Assembly: GCA_937958375.1 (NCBI GenBank)
Contig: CALGNY010000152.1
Span: 1 to 55,395, forward strand
Origin: an uncultured Bacillaceae bacterium
Lineage (GTDB): Bacteria; Bacillota; Bacilli; Bacillales; Alkalibacillaceae
DNA: 55,395 nucleotides
Reading direction: 5' to 3'
Made by a program: the position numbers and the translations under genes. The notes under the pieces are model-generated. The model was not told the origin of the DNA. It made no database searches and saw only the letters and a list, made by a program, of their open reading frames with translations. The first letter of the stretch is position 1; each line of letters opens with the position of its first letter. Positions 24,228 to 33,798 of this stretch are shown one piece after another.

Positions 24228-24772
24228 GAGTTCGCTTCCTTTAACAATGCATAATAAATCGCTTGAATGGTTTTGGCATCATGGATTCGCTCCTCTTGAA
24301 TATAGGGGAGTGCTTCTTCGGGCGATAGCTCAATGACTTCGACAAATTCATCGTCATCGCCTTGCCTCGCTTCATCTACCTTATAGAGATCTTTCGCTAG
24401 AAATAATTCGATTTTCTCATCTGCAAAACCAGGAGATGTATAATAAGACATCAGATAGGTTAATTCATTTGCCCCATAGCCCGTTTCCTCTTCCAGTTCT
24501 CGTTCTGCCGTTATGCGAGACGCTTCACCAGGCTCTAACTTTCCAGCCGGTATTTCGATAATGGATTTGCCAAGTGCTTTACGATATTGTTCGACCAGTA
24601 CAATTTTATTTTCGGACGTCATGGCTAAAATCGCAACCGCACCAGGATGCCGGACAATTTCACGTTTGGATTGGTTTCCATCAGGAAGGATGACATCATC
24701 AATTTCCAGATCAATTATTTTGCCTTGATAAATTTGATTTGTTTCGATTGTTCTCTCTTCAAATTTGCTCAA
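24224..24772 (-). CDS. nudF: ADP-ribose pyrophosphatase
   Basis: A 182-aa Nudix hydrolase cleaving ADP-ribose to AMP and ribose-5-phosphate. The Nudix box is complete: GKLEPGEASRITAERELEEE followed by TGY, near residues 75-98. The N-terminal beta-rich extension used for dimerisation is present. It is coupled to the endonuclease Q-like gene, and both clear damaged-nucleotide products. Confidence 0.95.
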   Translation of the reverse strand: MSKFEERTIETNQIYQGKIIDLEIDDVILPDGNQSKREIVRHPGAVAILAMTSENKIVLVEQYRKALGKSIIEIPAGKLEPGEASRITAERELEEETGYGANELTYLMSYYTSPGFADEKIELFLAKDLYKVDEARQGDDDEFVEVIELSPEEALPYIQEERIHDAKTIQAIYYALLKEANS

Positions 24773-24878
24773 TTTGATACCTCCCTATTCTCCATTTCAG
24801 TTTACCACAAGGAAAAATCATCAACCATTTGTCATTCACTTCCCCTCATCCTACAATGAATGGAAAGGAGTGATGTCA

Positions 24879-25802
24879 ATGAAAAAAAGAGTACTCGGAA
24901 ATAGTGACCTGGAAGTAAGTGAAATAAGCTTAGGTTGTATGAATTTGGGTACAAACATCCAACGTGCAACAGACATTATCGAGGAAGCAATTCAGTCAGG
25001 CATCAATTACTTGGATACGGCTGATTTATATGATTTTGGTGAAAATGAAAACATCATCGGACAAGCGATCAAAGGAAAACGAGACGATCTCATCATCGCA
25101 ACCAAAGGCGGGAACCATTTTGAAGCAGGCAAAGAAGGTTGGTATTGGGATCCTTCTAAGAAATACTTAAAAGAAGCGGTAAAAAATAGCTTAAGGCGAC
25201 TCGGGATAGATGACATCGATTTGTATCAATTACACGGAGGCACCATTGAAGATCCATTTGATGAAGTATTGGAAGCCTTTGAAGAAATGCAGCAAGAAGG
25301 ACTCATTCGACACTATGGAATTTCTTCCATTCGGCCGAATGTCATTGAACGCTTTCTCGGTCAATCGAATATTGTCAGTAACATGATGCAATATAGCTTA
25401 CTCGACAGGAGACCAGAAGAGTTTGAACAGACCTTCAAAGAGAACCAGGTGAACATCATGGCACGTGGAGCGTTAGGAAAAGGCATGCTGACGGATGATG
25501 GGATGGTTCAATGGCAACAAAAAGGTCAGGATGGATTCTTAGACTATGAAGCAAATGAATTAAGGCATACCATTAAAGAGTTATTAGCACTGGCGAATGA
25601 AGACGGCCGTCCCTTACAATCACTGGCAATAGGCTATTTATTAAGCAATGAAGCAGTCGGTAGCTTAGTCATCGGTGCGAGCGATCCAAAACAAGTCGAG
25701 GAAAACATGCAAGCTTATGAGGAATCTTCCATTTCAGATGATTTATACGACGAACTGAAAACAATTACAAAAGCCCAAGTTTACCAAGAGCATCGAGATT
25801 AA
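24879..25802 (+). CDS. yqkF: Aldo/keto reductase, YqkF-like
   Basis: A 307-aa NADPH-dependent oxidoreductase with a TIM-barrel fold. The catalytic tetrad is visible: Asp and Tyr in YLDTADLYDFGENE, Lys in IIATKGG and His in DLYQLHGG. NADP contacts lie in the C-terminal VIGASDPKQVEENMQA. ATG 24879 has GGAG eight bases ahead; upstream in-frame codons run into nudF territory and are rejected. The gene is divergent from nudF, as expected from the B. subtilis order. Substrate unknown. Confidence 0.93.
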   Translation: MKKRVLGNSDLEVSEISLGCMNLGTNIQRATDIIEEAIQSGINYLDTADLYDFGENENIIGQAIKGKRDDLIIATKGGNHFEAGKEGWYWDPSKKYLKEAVKNSLRRLGIDDIDLYQLHGGTIEDPFDEVLEAFEEMQQEGLIRHYGISSIRPNVIERFLGQSNIVSNMMQYSLLDRRPEEFEQTFKENQVNIMARGALGKGMLTDDGMVQWQQKGQDGFLDYEANELRHTIKELLALANEDGRPLQSLAIGYLLSNEAVGSLVIGASDPKQVEENMQAYEESSISDDLYDELKTITKAQVYQEHRD

Positions 25803-25817
25803 CGATCCAAAAAAAGG

Positions 25818-25850
25818 TCGGGAGCGCATCTTTTTTGTGATCGCTCCCGA
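25818..25850. terminator. Bidirectional terminator between yqkF and yqjP
   Basis: Perfect nine-base arms TCGGGAGCG (25818-25826) and CGCTCCCGA (25842-25850) lie between convergent genes, with a seven-base T-run on the minus strand and a weaker one on the plus strand. Confidence 0.85.
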
Positions 25851-25878
25851 TTCCTTCTAATTAACTTTTGTCAGGCCG

Positions 25879-26832
25879 CTAAGATACATATACGATGCCT
25901 TGTTCCTGTTTGGTTTGGATGGCACCCTTACTGTAAAGGTAATCCAATTGTCCAATGGTTTCAGACATCGTCAAACCGAACTGTGCTTCATACTGCTTTG
26001 AAAATAGCCACTTACAAATTTCAAATGGCGTTTGGGCTTGATTTTCAGTTACGTACTTCAAGACGTGATTCGCCCGACTTTCTTGTTTTTCCAATCGCTT
26101 TCGGATCAATTCTTTATGGCCACTGAAAATCTCACCATGCCCAGGCAAAACTTGTTTGATTTCATAATCAAGCAGTCGTAACATCGATTTGCGATAATTC
26201 AACAACGGTTTCGGACGCTCCATCGATGGGTTAACAGGTGGCTCCAATAATGGATTGGATGAAATATGTTTCAACAATAAATCCCCGGCGATCAATAAAT
26301 GTTCTTTCTCATCATAGAATGAAAGATGGCTTTCCGCATGCCCTGGCGTTTCAATCACTCTCAACCCGGGAATCGCTTCAATATAATCGCCATCATGTAA
26401 ATAGTGGCTTAACCTTGCCTTGGAAGAGAACTTTTTCGTAACCGCAAGCGTTTTTTCGATGGTTTGAAACTTTTTGGGTACGCCCCATCGTTTATATAAA
26501 TCGTTAAAGAAATGAACATAATGAGTAAAGAATTCATCCGATTGCTGTAACCAACGATCCGTCAATGGATGCCCGTAAATATTCGGTTGATGATCAAAAC
26601 GGCCGACGAAGCCGATATGATCTGGATGATGGTGGGTCAATAGGATTTGCCCAATGTCTTGTGGTTTTAAGTGAAGTTGTTTTAATTCATAGACAAACCG
26701 CTCCCAAGCCTCATCTGTATTTACGCCGGCATCAAACAACGTGACCGTATCACCGATATGTATGTACGTATGAACATCACCGACAGCGTATGGGGTTGGT
26801 ACTGTGATTTGGTGGATTGATTGTAGATTCAA
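25879..26832 (-). CDS. yqjP: MBL-fold metallo-hydrolase, YqjP-like
   Basis: A 317-aa metallo-beta-lactamase-fold hydrolase with the di-zinc motif THHHPDHIGF, distal ligands in ETPGHAESH and AGDLLL, and a C-terminal helical winged-helix-like domain (EICKWLFSKQYEAQFGLT). TTG 26832 is chosen because AAGGAG lies eight bases before it; the longer ATG form (26850) contains that site inside the coding sequence. Substrate not known. It is divergent from the GDPD gene. Confidence 0.9.
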   Translation of the reverse strand: MNLQSIHQITVPTPYAVGDVHTYIHIGDTVTLFDAGVNTDEAWERFVYELKQLHLKPQDIGQILLTHHHPDHIGFVGRFDHQPNIYGHPLTDRWLQQSDEFFTHYVHFFNDLYKRWGVPKKFQTIEKTLAVTKKFSSKARLSHYLHDGDYIEAIPGLRVIETPGHAESHLSFYDEKEHLLIAGDLLLKHISSNPLLEPPVNPSMERPKPLLNYRKSMLRLLDYEIKQVLPGHGEIFSGHKELIRKRLEKQESRANHVLKYVTENQAQTPFEICKWLFSKQYEAQFGLTMSETIGQLDYLYSKGAIQTKQEQGIVYVS

Positions 26833-27011
26833 TGGTTTAACTCCTTCCATCTCATGAGGTTGAACCCATCCGTTTTATGAATGGCGATTCATTTTTTATT
26901 ATACTACAAAAATTCATCCAGTGTGTACGTTCATCAATTCGTCAACAATGATTGACTTTTTTACATCTATACAAGACAATCGAATCAGAAAATGATAAAG
27001 GTGTGTCAGCC

Positions 27012-27764
27012 GTGACTCAAATCATCGCTCACCGTGGAGCAAGTAAATTTGCTCCTGAAAATACATTAGCCGCATTCCAATTGGCAGAAGAAATGGGTGC
27101 GGACGGCATCGAATTGGATGTCCATCTGACCAAGGACCAGATCCCTACCATCATTCATGATGAAGACATCAAACGGACAACAAATGGTCGTGGACCTGTC
27201 CAGAAATATACGTATAAAGAACTTCAGCAATTTAACGCGGGCAGTTGGTTCAGCGACCGATTTTCCAATGAAAAAATCATGTCGCTCGAATCTTTTTTCA
27301 AATGGATGTTACCTAAAAAACTATTCGTCAATATTGAATTGAAAACAAATGTCATCAATTATCCGAACATCGAGAAAATCGTCTTTCAATTGATTCATCA
27401 ATATGGACTGGAAGATCGTGTCGTCATATCAAGTTTTAATCCACATACCATCTATCGGTTCCGGGAGTTGCACCCGCATATTGATTTAGCGCTCTTAAGC
27501 AAGATTGCATTTCGAAATGTGCATACGTACCTAAAAGACACAGGTGCAAATATGATGCATATCAAATCACGCCTACTGTCTTCAAGAATGGTCAAAACAT
27601 TGAACGAACACCAGATACCATTTCGTGTTTATACCGTCAACCAAACTAAGACCTATCAACGATGCGTCGACAAAAATGCATTTGGTGTCATCACGGACCG
27701 ACCAGATTTATTCACAGACACGACTTCTCTATCGACCGATGAATCCGATCCAAAAACATCCTAA
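27012..27764 (+). CDS. Glycerophosphodiester phosphodiesterase
   Basis: A 250-aa GDPD-family enzyme hydrolysing glycerophosphodiesters to glycerol-3-phosphate and an alcohol. The motifs are IIAHRGASKFAPENTLAAF (catalytic HR), GADGIELDVHLTKD (metal Glu and Asp) and IIHDEDIKRTTNG (second His). No signal peptide is seen with the GTG 27012 start, which has AAAGGTG upstream, so it is cytoplasmic. The frame upstream to 26952 lacks a good site. It is similar to YqiK of B. subtilis, which lies in the same region. Confidence 0.9.
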   Translation: MTQIIAHRGASKFAPENTLAAFQLAEEMGADGIELDVHLTKDQIPTIIHDEDIKRTTNGRGPVQKYTYKELQQFNAGSWFSDRFSNEKIMSLESFFKWMLPKKLFVNIELKTNVINYPNIEKIVFQLIHQYGLEDRVVISSFNPHTIYRFRELHPHIDLALLSKIAFRNVHTYLKDTGANMMHIKSRLLSSRMVKTLNEHQIPFRVYTVNQTKTYQRCVDKNAFGVITDRPDLFTDTTSLSTDESDPKTS

Positions 27765-27791
27765 CACGAATCATAGAAATGAGGTAAAAAA

Positions 27792-28817
27792 ATGGGAAGC
27801 CTATTCGAACCTTTTCAAATCAAAAACGTCCAATTAAAAAACCGAATCGTCATGTCACCGATGTGCATGTATTCTTGTGAAGACGAAGATGGAAAATTAA
27901 CGCCATTCCATTATACACATTATGAAAGTCGTGCGGTTGGTCAAGCCGGCCTCGTTATGGTGGAAGCGACTGCGGTACAACCAGAAGGAAGGATCTCCCC
28001 TCAAGACTTAGGGATTTGGTCAGATGAACATATCAAAGGATTCCGAATCCTGAATGAGCGGCTCCACCAGCACGGTGCCAAAAGCGCTATCCAACTCGCC
28101 CATGCAGGAAGGAAATCTAGAGTCAAAGAAGAAATTTTCGCTCCAAGTGCCATCCCATTTGATGAAGACTCACGGAATCCGACTGAAATGACAGAAGACA
28201 AGATCCAAGAAACAATTCAAGCATTTCGAGAAGGTGCACGTCGCGCAAAAGAAGCCCAATTTGACATCATTGAATTGCACGGTGCACATGGTTACTTAAT
28301 TCATGAATTCCTTTCTCCTTTAGCGAATCAACGGACAGACCGCTACGGTGGCTCAAAGGAAAAACGTTACTTGTTTTTAAAGGAAATCATTTCAGCGGTC
28401 CGTGAAGAATGGGCTGGTCCACTTTTCGTACGGATTTCTGCCAATGAATATCATGAGGATGGTTATGACGTGGATGATTATGTCACCCTTGCACACCAAA
28501 TGAAAAAAGATGGTGTGGACTTGATTGATTGTAGCTCAGGTGGGATCGTACATGCCCAAACCCCGATCGATGTCTATCCGAGTTATCAAGTTCCATACGC
28601 AGAAACGATCAAAAATGAAGCCAACCTTCCAACGGGTGCTGTCGGTTGGATCCGAGACGGGAATCAAGCTGAAGAAATCATAAAAAATAACCGGGCAGAT
28701 TTAGTTTTTATCGGAAGAGCAATTTTGAAAAATCCATACTGGCCAAAACAGGCTGCAGATGATTTGAACGTCGAGATTGAATCGCCGAGACAATATCAAC
28801 GTGGATGGATGTATTAA
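27792..28817 (+). CDS. namA: NADPH dehydrogenase NamA (old yellow enzyme, YqjM type)
   Basis: A 341-aa FMN ene-reductase of the thermophilic-like OYE class, reducing activated C=C bonds of enones and some nitro compounds. Family marks are IVMSPMCMYS with the redox-tuning Cys near residue 25, the substrate-binding HGAHGY pair, FLSPLANQRTDRYGG, and a C-terminal QYQRGW arginine finger. It is the second gene of the plus-strand run, 27 bases after the GDPD gene. Confidence 0.96.
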   Translation: MGSLFEPFQIKNVQLKNRIVMSPMCMYSCEDEDGKLTPFHYTHYESRAVGQAGLVMVEATAVQPEGRISPQDLGIWSDEHIKGFRILNERLHQHGAKSAIQLAHAGRKSRVKEEIFAPSAIPFDEDSRNPTEMTEDKIQETIQAFREGARRAKEAQFDIIELHGAHGYLIHEFLSPLANQRTDRYGGSKEKRYLFLKEIISAVREEWAGPLFVRISANEYHEDGYDVDDYVTLAHQMKKDGVDLIDCSSGGIVHAQTPIDVYPSYQVPYAETIKNEANLPTGAVGWIRDGNQAEEIIKNNRADLVFIGRAILKNPYWPKQAADDLNVEIESPRQYQRGWMY

Positions 28818-28832
28818 GAGGAGGAACAAGTC

Positions 28833-29753
28833 GTGGAAATTACATTTTTAGGAACCGGTTCTGGCATGCCTTCCAAAAACCGAAACGTCTCCTCCCTTGC
28901 GTTGAAAATGTTGCAAGAACGGGATGAAATCTGGCTATTTGATTGTGGAGAAGCAACTCAGCATCAAATATTGAAAACAACGATCAAACCGCGGAAAATC
29001 ACTAAAATATTCATTACTCACATGCACGGCGATCATGTACTCGGGCTTCCTGGCTTACTCAGCAGTCGTTCTTTTCAAGATGGGACAACACCCATTGAAA
29101 TCTATGGACCGCCTGAGCTAAAGGAATTTGTCAATACTTCCTTAAGGACTACCGGTACGCATCTAAATTACCCGATTGTGTTTATACCGATCTCAGAGAC
29201 AACAGTCTTTGAAGATGAACACATCAGTGTTTCAGTTAAGAAGTTGAATCATGGCATGCCGTCTTATGCTTATAAAATTGAGGAAAAAGATCAAATCGGA
29301 CCTCTTCTTCCAGAAAAACTGAAACAATTAGGCGTTGCTCCTGGTCCTTTATATGAAACCATAAAAAATCAATCGACCACAACCTTACCGAATGGCCAAA
29401 TTATTCACCGAAAAGATGTAACAGGACCAGATATTCAGGGAAGAAAAATTGCGATTTTCGGAGACACACGACCGGTAATCGAACAAGCAGACTGGATTCA
29501 CGGCATTGACCTGCTCATCCATGAGGCTACATTTTTAGAAAGTGATCAAGCATTGGCCCACGACTATTTTCATTCAACAGCAACCCATGCGGCAACCCTT
29601 GCACAGAAAGCTCAAGTAAAACACCTGATCATGAACCATATTTCATCCAGATATCATTCAGATGAACTGGTTAAAGAAATACAACATTTAAAAGCGATAT
29701 TTCCTTCGCTAACGTACGCCGAAGATTTCATGACTTACGAAATAAAGCGGTAG
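28833..29753 (+). CDS. rnz: Ribonuclease Z
   Basis: tRNA 3'-processing endonuclease that matures CCA-less tRNA precursors. The 306-aa MBL-fold protein has the zinc motif ITHMHGDHVLGLPGLL and later ligands in GDTRP and MNHISSRY, with the flexible-arm (exosite) region around residues 150-190. The start is GTG 28833 with GGAGGAA ahead. Length matches B. subtilis (307 aa). Confidence 0.96.
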   Translation: MEITFLGTGSGMPSKNRNVSSLALKMLQERDEIWLFDCGEATQHQILKTTIKPRKITKIFITHMHGDHVLGLPGLLSSRSFQDGTTPIEIYGPPELKEFVNTSLRTTGTHLNYPIVFIPISETTVFEDEHISVSVKKLNHGMPSYAYKIEEKDQIGPLLPEKLKQLGVAPGPLYETIKNQSTTTLPNGQIIHRKDVTGPDIQGRKIAIFGDTRPVIEQADWIHGIDLLIHEATFLESDQALAHDYFHSTATHAATLAQKAQVKHLIMNHISSRYHSDELVKEIQHLKAIFPSLTYAEDFMTYEIKR

Positions 29754-29768
29754 AAAGGTGGGATAACC

Positions 29769-31139
29769 TTGAACGTCCAAGAAACATTCACACAACATAA
29801 AGCGATGTACCGTGCCGGAAAAACGATGACGTATACGTATCGCATTCATCAGCTGCAGAAGTTGAAAAACATGTTAGAACGAAATGAAACTCGCATTTAC
29901 CAGGCGATCAAAAAAGATTTGGGTAAATCAGACTATGAGATTCTGATGACGGAACTTGGTGTTTTATATAGCGAAATCGAATTTGTCACACGCAATTTAA
30001 AAGAATGGATGCGGACCGAAAAAGTCAAAACACCAACCACCCATAAAGGGGCAAAAAGTTTTATTTATAAACAACCTTACGGAACTGTTTTGATCATCAG
30101 CCCTTGGAATTATCCATTGAATTTAAGTATAACACCATTGATCGGAGCCATCGCAGCCGGCAATACAGTGTTCTTGAAGCCATCTGAGTTCACTCCGCAT
30201 ACGAGCGAATTGTTAGCTAAAATGATTACCGATACGTTCGAGAGAAAATTTGTGACCGTAGTTGAGGGTGGTAAAGAAGTTTCACAAGAGCTCCTTGACC
30301 TTCCCTTCGACTATATTTTCTTTACCGGAAGCCAACACGTCGGCCGGATCGTCATGGAAAAAGCAAGTAAACATTTGACCCCCATCACCCTTGAGTTAGG
30401 CGGCAAAAGCCCTGCAATAGTCGATGAGGATGCCAAAATCCAATTGGCCGCAAAACGAATTGCATGGGGTAAAATGCTAAATTCAGGTCAAACGTGTATT
30501 GCTCCCGATTACTTGCTCGTCCATCAGTCCGTCAAAGACCAACTCGTTCAATCGTTAATCAAAGAAATGAAAACACTCTATGAAGAAAACCCAATCAAAA
30601 ACCCAAATTACACGCAAATCATCCATGAAGACCATCTAAATAGACTAGAACAACTTGTTGAGCAAGAAAATATAATTTTTGGCGGAGAAATCGATCGTGA
30701 AAACCGAAGGATGAATCCTACTTTACTTGACGAACCGACATGGGATCGACCTGTGATGCAGGAAGAAATTTTTGGACCAATCCTACCGATTCGAACCTTT
30801 CAGCATCTTGAAGAAATTGTTGAAGAGATTGATCATGCCAGAAATCCATTAGCTCTTTATTATTTTTCTGAAAATGAGCAAAAGCAACGTTGGGTCGTTA
30901 ACAATGTTTCCTTTGGTGGCGGTGCAATCAACGATACAATTATGCATATCGGCACGCCTCATCTTCCGTTTGGCGGAATCGGAACCAGCGGGATGGGAAG
31001 CTATCATGGTTATGAAAGCTTCCGTACGTTTACACACCGAAAAAGTGTATTGAAACAAACGACTGCTCTCGATTTATCTTTTCGGTATCCCAATTCAAAA
31101 TTCGGGAAACAGATCATGAATAAATTATTTAAAAAGTGA
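29769..31139 (+). CDS. Aldehyde dehydrogenase (NAD(P)+)
   Basis: A 456-aa class 3-like aldehyde dehydrogenase oxidising aldehydes to acids. The catalytic Cys lies in LNSGQTCIAPDYLL, the general-base Glu in ITLELGGKSPAIV and the cofactor loop in FTGSQHVG. The C-terminal RYPNSKFGKQIM tail is typical of this short ALDH type, such as YwdH. The start is TTG 29769 with AAAGGTGGG ahead. It is the last gene of the plus-strand run. Physiological substrate unknown. Confidence 0.93.
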   Translation: MNVQETFTQHKAMYRAGKTMTYTYRIHQLQKLKNMLERNETRIYQAIKKDLGKSDYEILMTELGVLYSEIEFVTRNLKEWMRTEKVKTPTTHKGAKSFIYKQPYGTVLIISPWNYPLNLSITPLIGAIAAGNTVFLKPSEFTPHTSELLAKMITDTFERKFVTVVEGGKEVSQELLDLPFDYIFFTGSQHVGRIVMEKASKHLTPITLELGGKSPAIVDEDAKIQLAAKRIAWGKMLNSGQTCIAPDYLLVHQSVKDQLVQSLIKEMKTLYEENPIKNPNYTQIIHEDHLNRLEQLVEQENIIFGGEIDRENRRMNPTLLDEPTWDRPVMQEEIFGPILPIRTFQHLEEIVEEIDHARNPLALYYFSENEQKQRWVVNNVSFGGGAINDTIMHIGTPHLPFGGIGTSGMGSYHGYESFRTFTHRKSVLKQTTALDLSFRYPNSKFGKQIMNKLFKK

Positions 31140-31175
31140 ACTGATTTGGGGAAATGATTGTTTGATAGACTTTAT

Positions 31176-31215
31176 CACTGCGTTGAAATAACAAAATACC
31201 CATCTCAACGCAGTG
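31176..31215 (+). terminator. Stem-loop after the aldehyde dehydrogenase gene
   Basis: Perfect 11-bp arms CACTGCGTTGA (31176-31186) and TCAACGCAGTG (31205-31215). The following GAGACTTCCCTTT is a poor T-run, so it is probably a terminator but not a textbook one. Confidence 0.6.
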
Positions 31216-31238
31216 AGACTTCCCTTTAACACAAAAAT

Positions 31239-31276
31239 GCCGATCCACTAAGTTATCGTAACTTACACGGATCGGC
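31239..31276 (-). terminator. Intrinsic terminator of dinB
   Basis: Perfect GCCGATCC/GGATCGGC arms, extended by an inner TAAGTTA/TAACTTA pair, are followed by TTTTT on the minus strand at the dinB stop. Confidence 0.9.
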
Positions 31277-32520
31277 TATTCTTTATTCTTATGTTGTTGA
31301 AACTCACTCAGAAAATCTTTTTGAAAGCTTGTGGAGAGCTTTGGTTGTTTTGGCTGTTTCGTATTTAAGAAGACCCCATCTCCAAATTTTTCTTTCATTT
31401 CTTCGACTGTTTGATAGAGCTTTTCCTTTTCAGCTTCTTCTTCATAGGTGAACAAATCCAGTTGCTTCGATAATTCATGTTTGGGAACTAGTTGTTGGGC
31501 GGTAATGCCGAGTAATCGAACCGGTTCTTCATTCCAATGTTGATCAAATAACATTTTCGCAACTTGCAGAATCTCATCTTTGCTTTCAACAAAATCACGC
31601 AATTGTTTACTGCGGGTAATCGTCGTCCGGTTGTAGTACCGAATCATGATTTGAATGTTCTCAGAGACGACATCCTTATAAGCCAACCTCGAGGACACAC
31701 GTTCAGCAAGTCGATCGAACAACTGGTCGATTTCATTCCGATCAGTCGTGTCATACGGCAGTGTACTCGAATTCCCGATACTTTTAAACTCATAGATGGC
31801 ATCCGGGTCAACCGGACGATTATCATGACCGTTCGCCCGTAGATGAAGTCGCTCACCATTGATACCCAGTAATTGTTTTAAGGCCGGCATCGAATGTTGT
31901 GCCAAGTCGCCGATGGTGTGAACGCCAATCGTTTTTAATTTTTCTTCGGTCCGCTCACCTACACCGTACATTTCACCGACAGGCAAAACCCATAATTTTT
32001 GTTTGATTTCTCGTTTACGCAAGACCGTAATTCCCATTGGTTTTTTCATGTCCGAGGCCATTTTTGCAAGAAACTTATTCGGGGCAATCCCGATACTGCA
32101 AGGTAAATCCAATTCTTCGTATATTTTATTCTGAAGCCACTTGGCAAGGTCAATTCCGTTCATCCCTAGATTATGCTCTGTCACATCCAAATAACCTTCA
32201 TCAATTGAGACAGGCTGCACAATTGGTGAGATATCATAAAGGATTGAAAACATTTTTCTCGATGCTTCCCTATATTTTTCGAAATTTGGACGCAAGGCGA
32301 TTAATTCTGGGCATAGTTCATAAGCCTTCCAAAGAGGCATCGTCGTTTTTACACCTTTCGCTCTTGCTTCATAGCTGCTCGTTACGATAATGCCTTTTCT
32401 TTTCTCAGGTGCCCCGGCAATGGCGACTGGCTTTCCTTTTAATTCGGGTCGATCAGCCATTTCTACGGATGCATAGAAGCTGTTCATGTCGACATGAAAA
32501 ATTACTCGTCCTTTACCCAT
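31276..32520 (-). CDS. dinB: DNA polymerase IV (Y family)
   Basis: An error-prone translesion polymerase. The 414-aa protein has the palm motifs FHVDMNSFYASVE (first metal Asp) and VSIDEGYLD (catalytic Asp-Glu), helix-hairpin-helix thumb (YGVGERTEEKLKTIGVHTIGD) and a little-finger domain; a QLDLF clamp-binding motif sits near the C-terminus. ATG 32520 has AGGTG six bases ahead; GTG 32529 is possible. Length equals B. subtilis YqjH/PolY1 (414 aa). I saw no clear LexA box upstream. Confidence 0.96.
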   Translation of the reverse strand: MGKGRVIFHVDMNSFYASVEMADRPELKGKPVAIAGAPEKRKGIIVTSSYEARAKGVKTTMPLWKAYELCPELIALRPNFEKYREASRKMFSILYDISPIVQPVSIDEGYLDVTEHNLGMNGIDLAKWLQNKIYEELDLPCSIGIAPNKFLAKMASDMKKPMGITVLRKREIKQKLWVLPVGEMYGVGERTEEKLKTIGVHTIGDLAQHSMPALKQLLGINGERLHLRANGHDNRPVDPDAIYEFKSIGNSSTLPYDTTDRNEIDQLFDRLAERVSSRLAYKDVVSENIQIMIRYYNRTTITRSKQLRDFVESKDEILQVAKMLFDQHWNEEPVRLLGITAQQLVPKHELSKQLDLFTYEEEAEKEKLYQTVEEMKEKFGDGVFLNTKQPKQPKLSTSFQKDFLSEFQQHKNKE

Positions 32521-32538
32521 CCTACTCACCTACATGGT

Positions 32539-32573
32539 GTAAGCCCCATTCACCAAAACTGAATGAGGCTTAC
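32539..32573. repeat. Strong stem-loop in the dinB 5' leader
   Basis: 14-base arms GTAAGCCCCATTCA (32539-32552) and TGAATGAGGCTTAC (32560-32573) have one mismatch. A TATAAT at 32609-32614 (minus strand) would start transcription near 32602, placing this hairpin in the leader, 18 bases before the dinB ATG. No T-run follows on either strand. Confidence 0.6.
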
Positions 32574-32649
32574 ATTGAATTTGTCGGTAACTGCAATAAC
32601 CTATCTACATTATACCGTTTTATTCTATTTTGATATACCGATTTGCAGT

Positions 32650-33786
32650 TTAATCTGCTTGGTAAGTTGCAGACTCTTGAACGATGCCTGTCAATAATGA
32701 AGAAATCTTCATCATCTCACTGACGGCTATTTTTTCTTCTGGTGTGTGGATGTTTTCATAACCAACACACAGATTGAGCATCGGAAAACCATAACTGCTG
32801 ATGACGTTCGCATCACTACCTCCACCAGTCGCTTTGAGCTCAGGTTCCAATCCGACCCGTTTGGCTGCCTCGTTCGCTACTTGGACGACTTGAGCTTGTT
32901 CATCATGATTGTACCCTTCATACATGATTTTCACGTTGACATCAATGGATCCGCCTACTTCTTCCTCTGCTTCTTTACAAGCTTGCTTCATCTGTTCGAT
33001 TTGGTGATCTAATTTTTCTCTTTCGAGTGAACGGGCTTCAGCGACGATGGTTGCTTCATCACTGACGATATTCGTTGCTTTACCGCCTTCAAAACGACCA
33101 ATGTTCGCAGTTGTATGTTCATCGATCCGTCCAAGTTTCATATTGGAGATTGCTTTTGCACCTAACGTAATTGCCGAAACACCTTCTTCCGGTGCAACAC
33201 CTGCGTGTGCCGTTTTACCATGACAAGTGATTTCAAATTTCGCTTGCGTTGGCGAGGCAACGATTAATCCCCCAACTTTGCCATGACTATCGACCGCATA
33301 ACCATATTTGGCATCAATCAAAGATGCATCCAACGCTTTTGCTCCAACCAAACCAGCTTCTTCACCCACGGTAATGATCACCTGCAGTTGACCGTGTGGA
33401 ATATCGTTTTCTTTCACCAGTCGAACCATTTCCAAAATGGCAGTGACACCAGCTTTATCATCTGCGCCTAAAATGGTCGTACCATCGGATCGGATGATTT
33501 CATTCTCTACAATCGGTTGGATATTTTTCCCGGGTACGACCGTATCCATATGGGCATTGAAAAAAATTGGATCAGCGTCATCCTTTGTCGCTGGGAGTGT
33601 GCAAATCAAATTATTCGATTCGTGCCCCGTTTTTTCCTTGGCATCATCTTCCTCAACGGTAAAACCTAATGCTTCGAATTTCGCTTTTAACACGACAGAG
33701 ATTTTTTCTTCATGGCCTGTTTCTGAATCGATTTTCACCAGTTCGATAAATTCACTGACTAATCGGTCCCGATCTGCTTGTATCAA
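32650..33786 (-). CDS. yqjE: M20-family peptidase, YqjE/PepT-like
   Basis: A 378-aa di-zinc aminopeptidase of the tripeptidase group (M20/M25/M40). Metal ligands are seen in FFNAHMDTVVPG, LGADDKAG, VGEEAGLVG and DSHGKVGG, and the last His in YENIHTPEE. The lid/dimer domain occupies residues 180-290. The start is TTG 33786 with GGAGG seven bases ahead. It follows the carboxylase gene by 12 bases, so it is probably co-transcribed with it. Likely substrates are tripeptides. Confidence 0.92.
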   Translation of the reverse strand: MIQADRDRLVSEFIELVKIDSETGHEEKISVVLKAKFEALGFTVEEDDAKEKTGHESNNLICTLPATKDDADPIFFNAHMDTVVPGKNIQPIVENEIIRSDGTTILGADDKAGVTAILEMVRLVKENDIPHGQLQVIITVGEEAGLVGAKALDASLIDAKYGYAVDSHGKVGGLIVASPTQAKFEITCHGKTAHAGVAPEEGVSAITLGAKAISNMKLGRIDEHTTANIGRFEGGKATNIVSDEATIVAEARSLEREKLDHQIEQMKQACKEAEEEVGGSIDVNVKIMYEGYNHDEQAQVVQVANEAAKRVGLEPELKATGGGSDANVISSYGFPMLNLCVGYENIHTPEEKIAVSEMMKISSLLTGIVQESATYQAD

Positions 33787-33798
33787 GCCAAAACCTCC

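Noticed and set aside
32521..32649. LexA-controlled dinB promoter
   Set aside because: I looked for CGAAC-N4-GTTCG-like sites and found none close to consensus.
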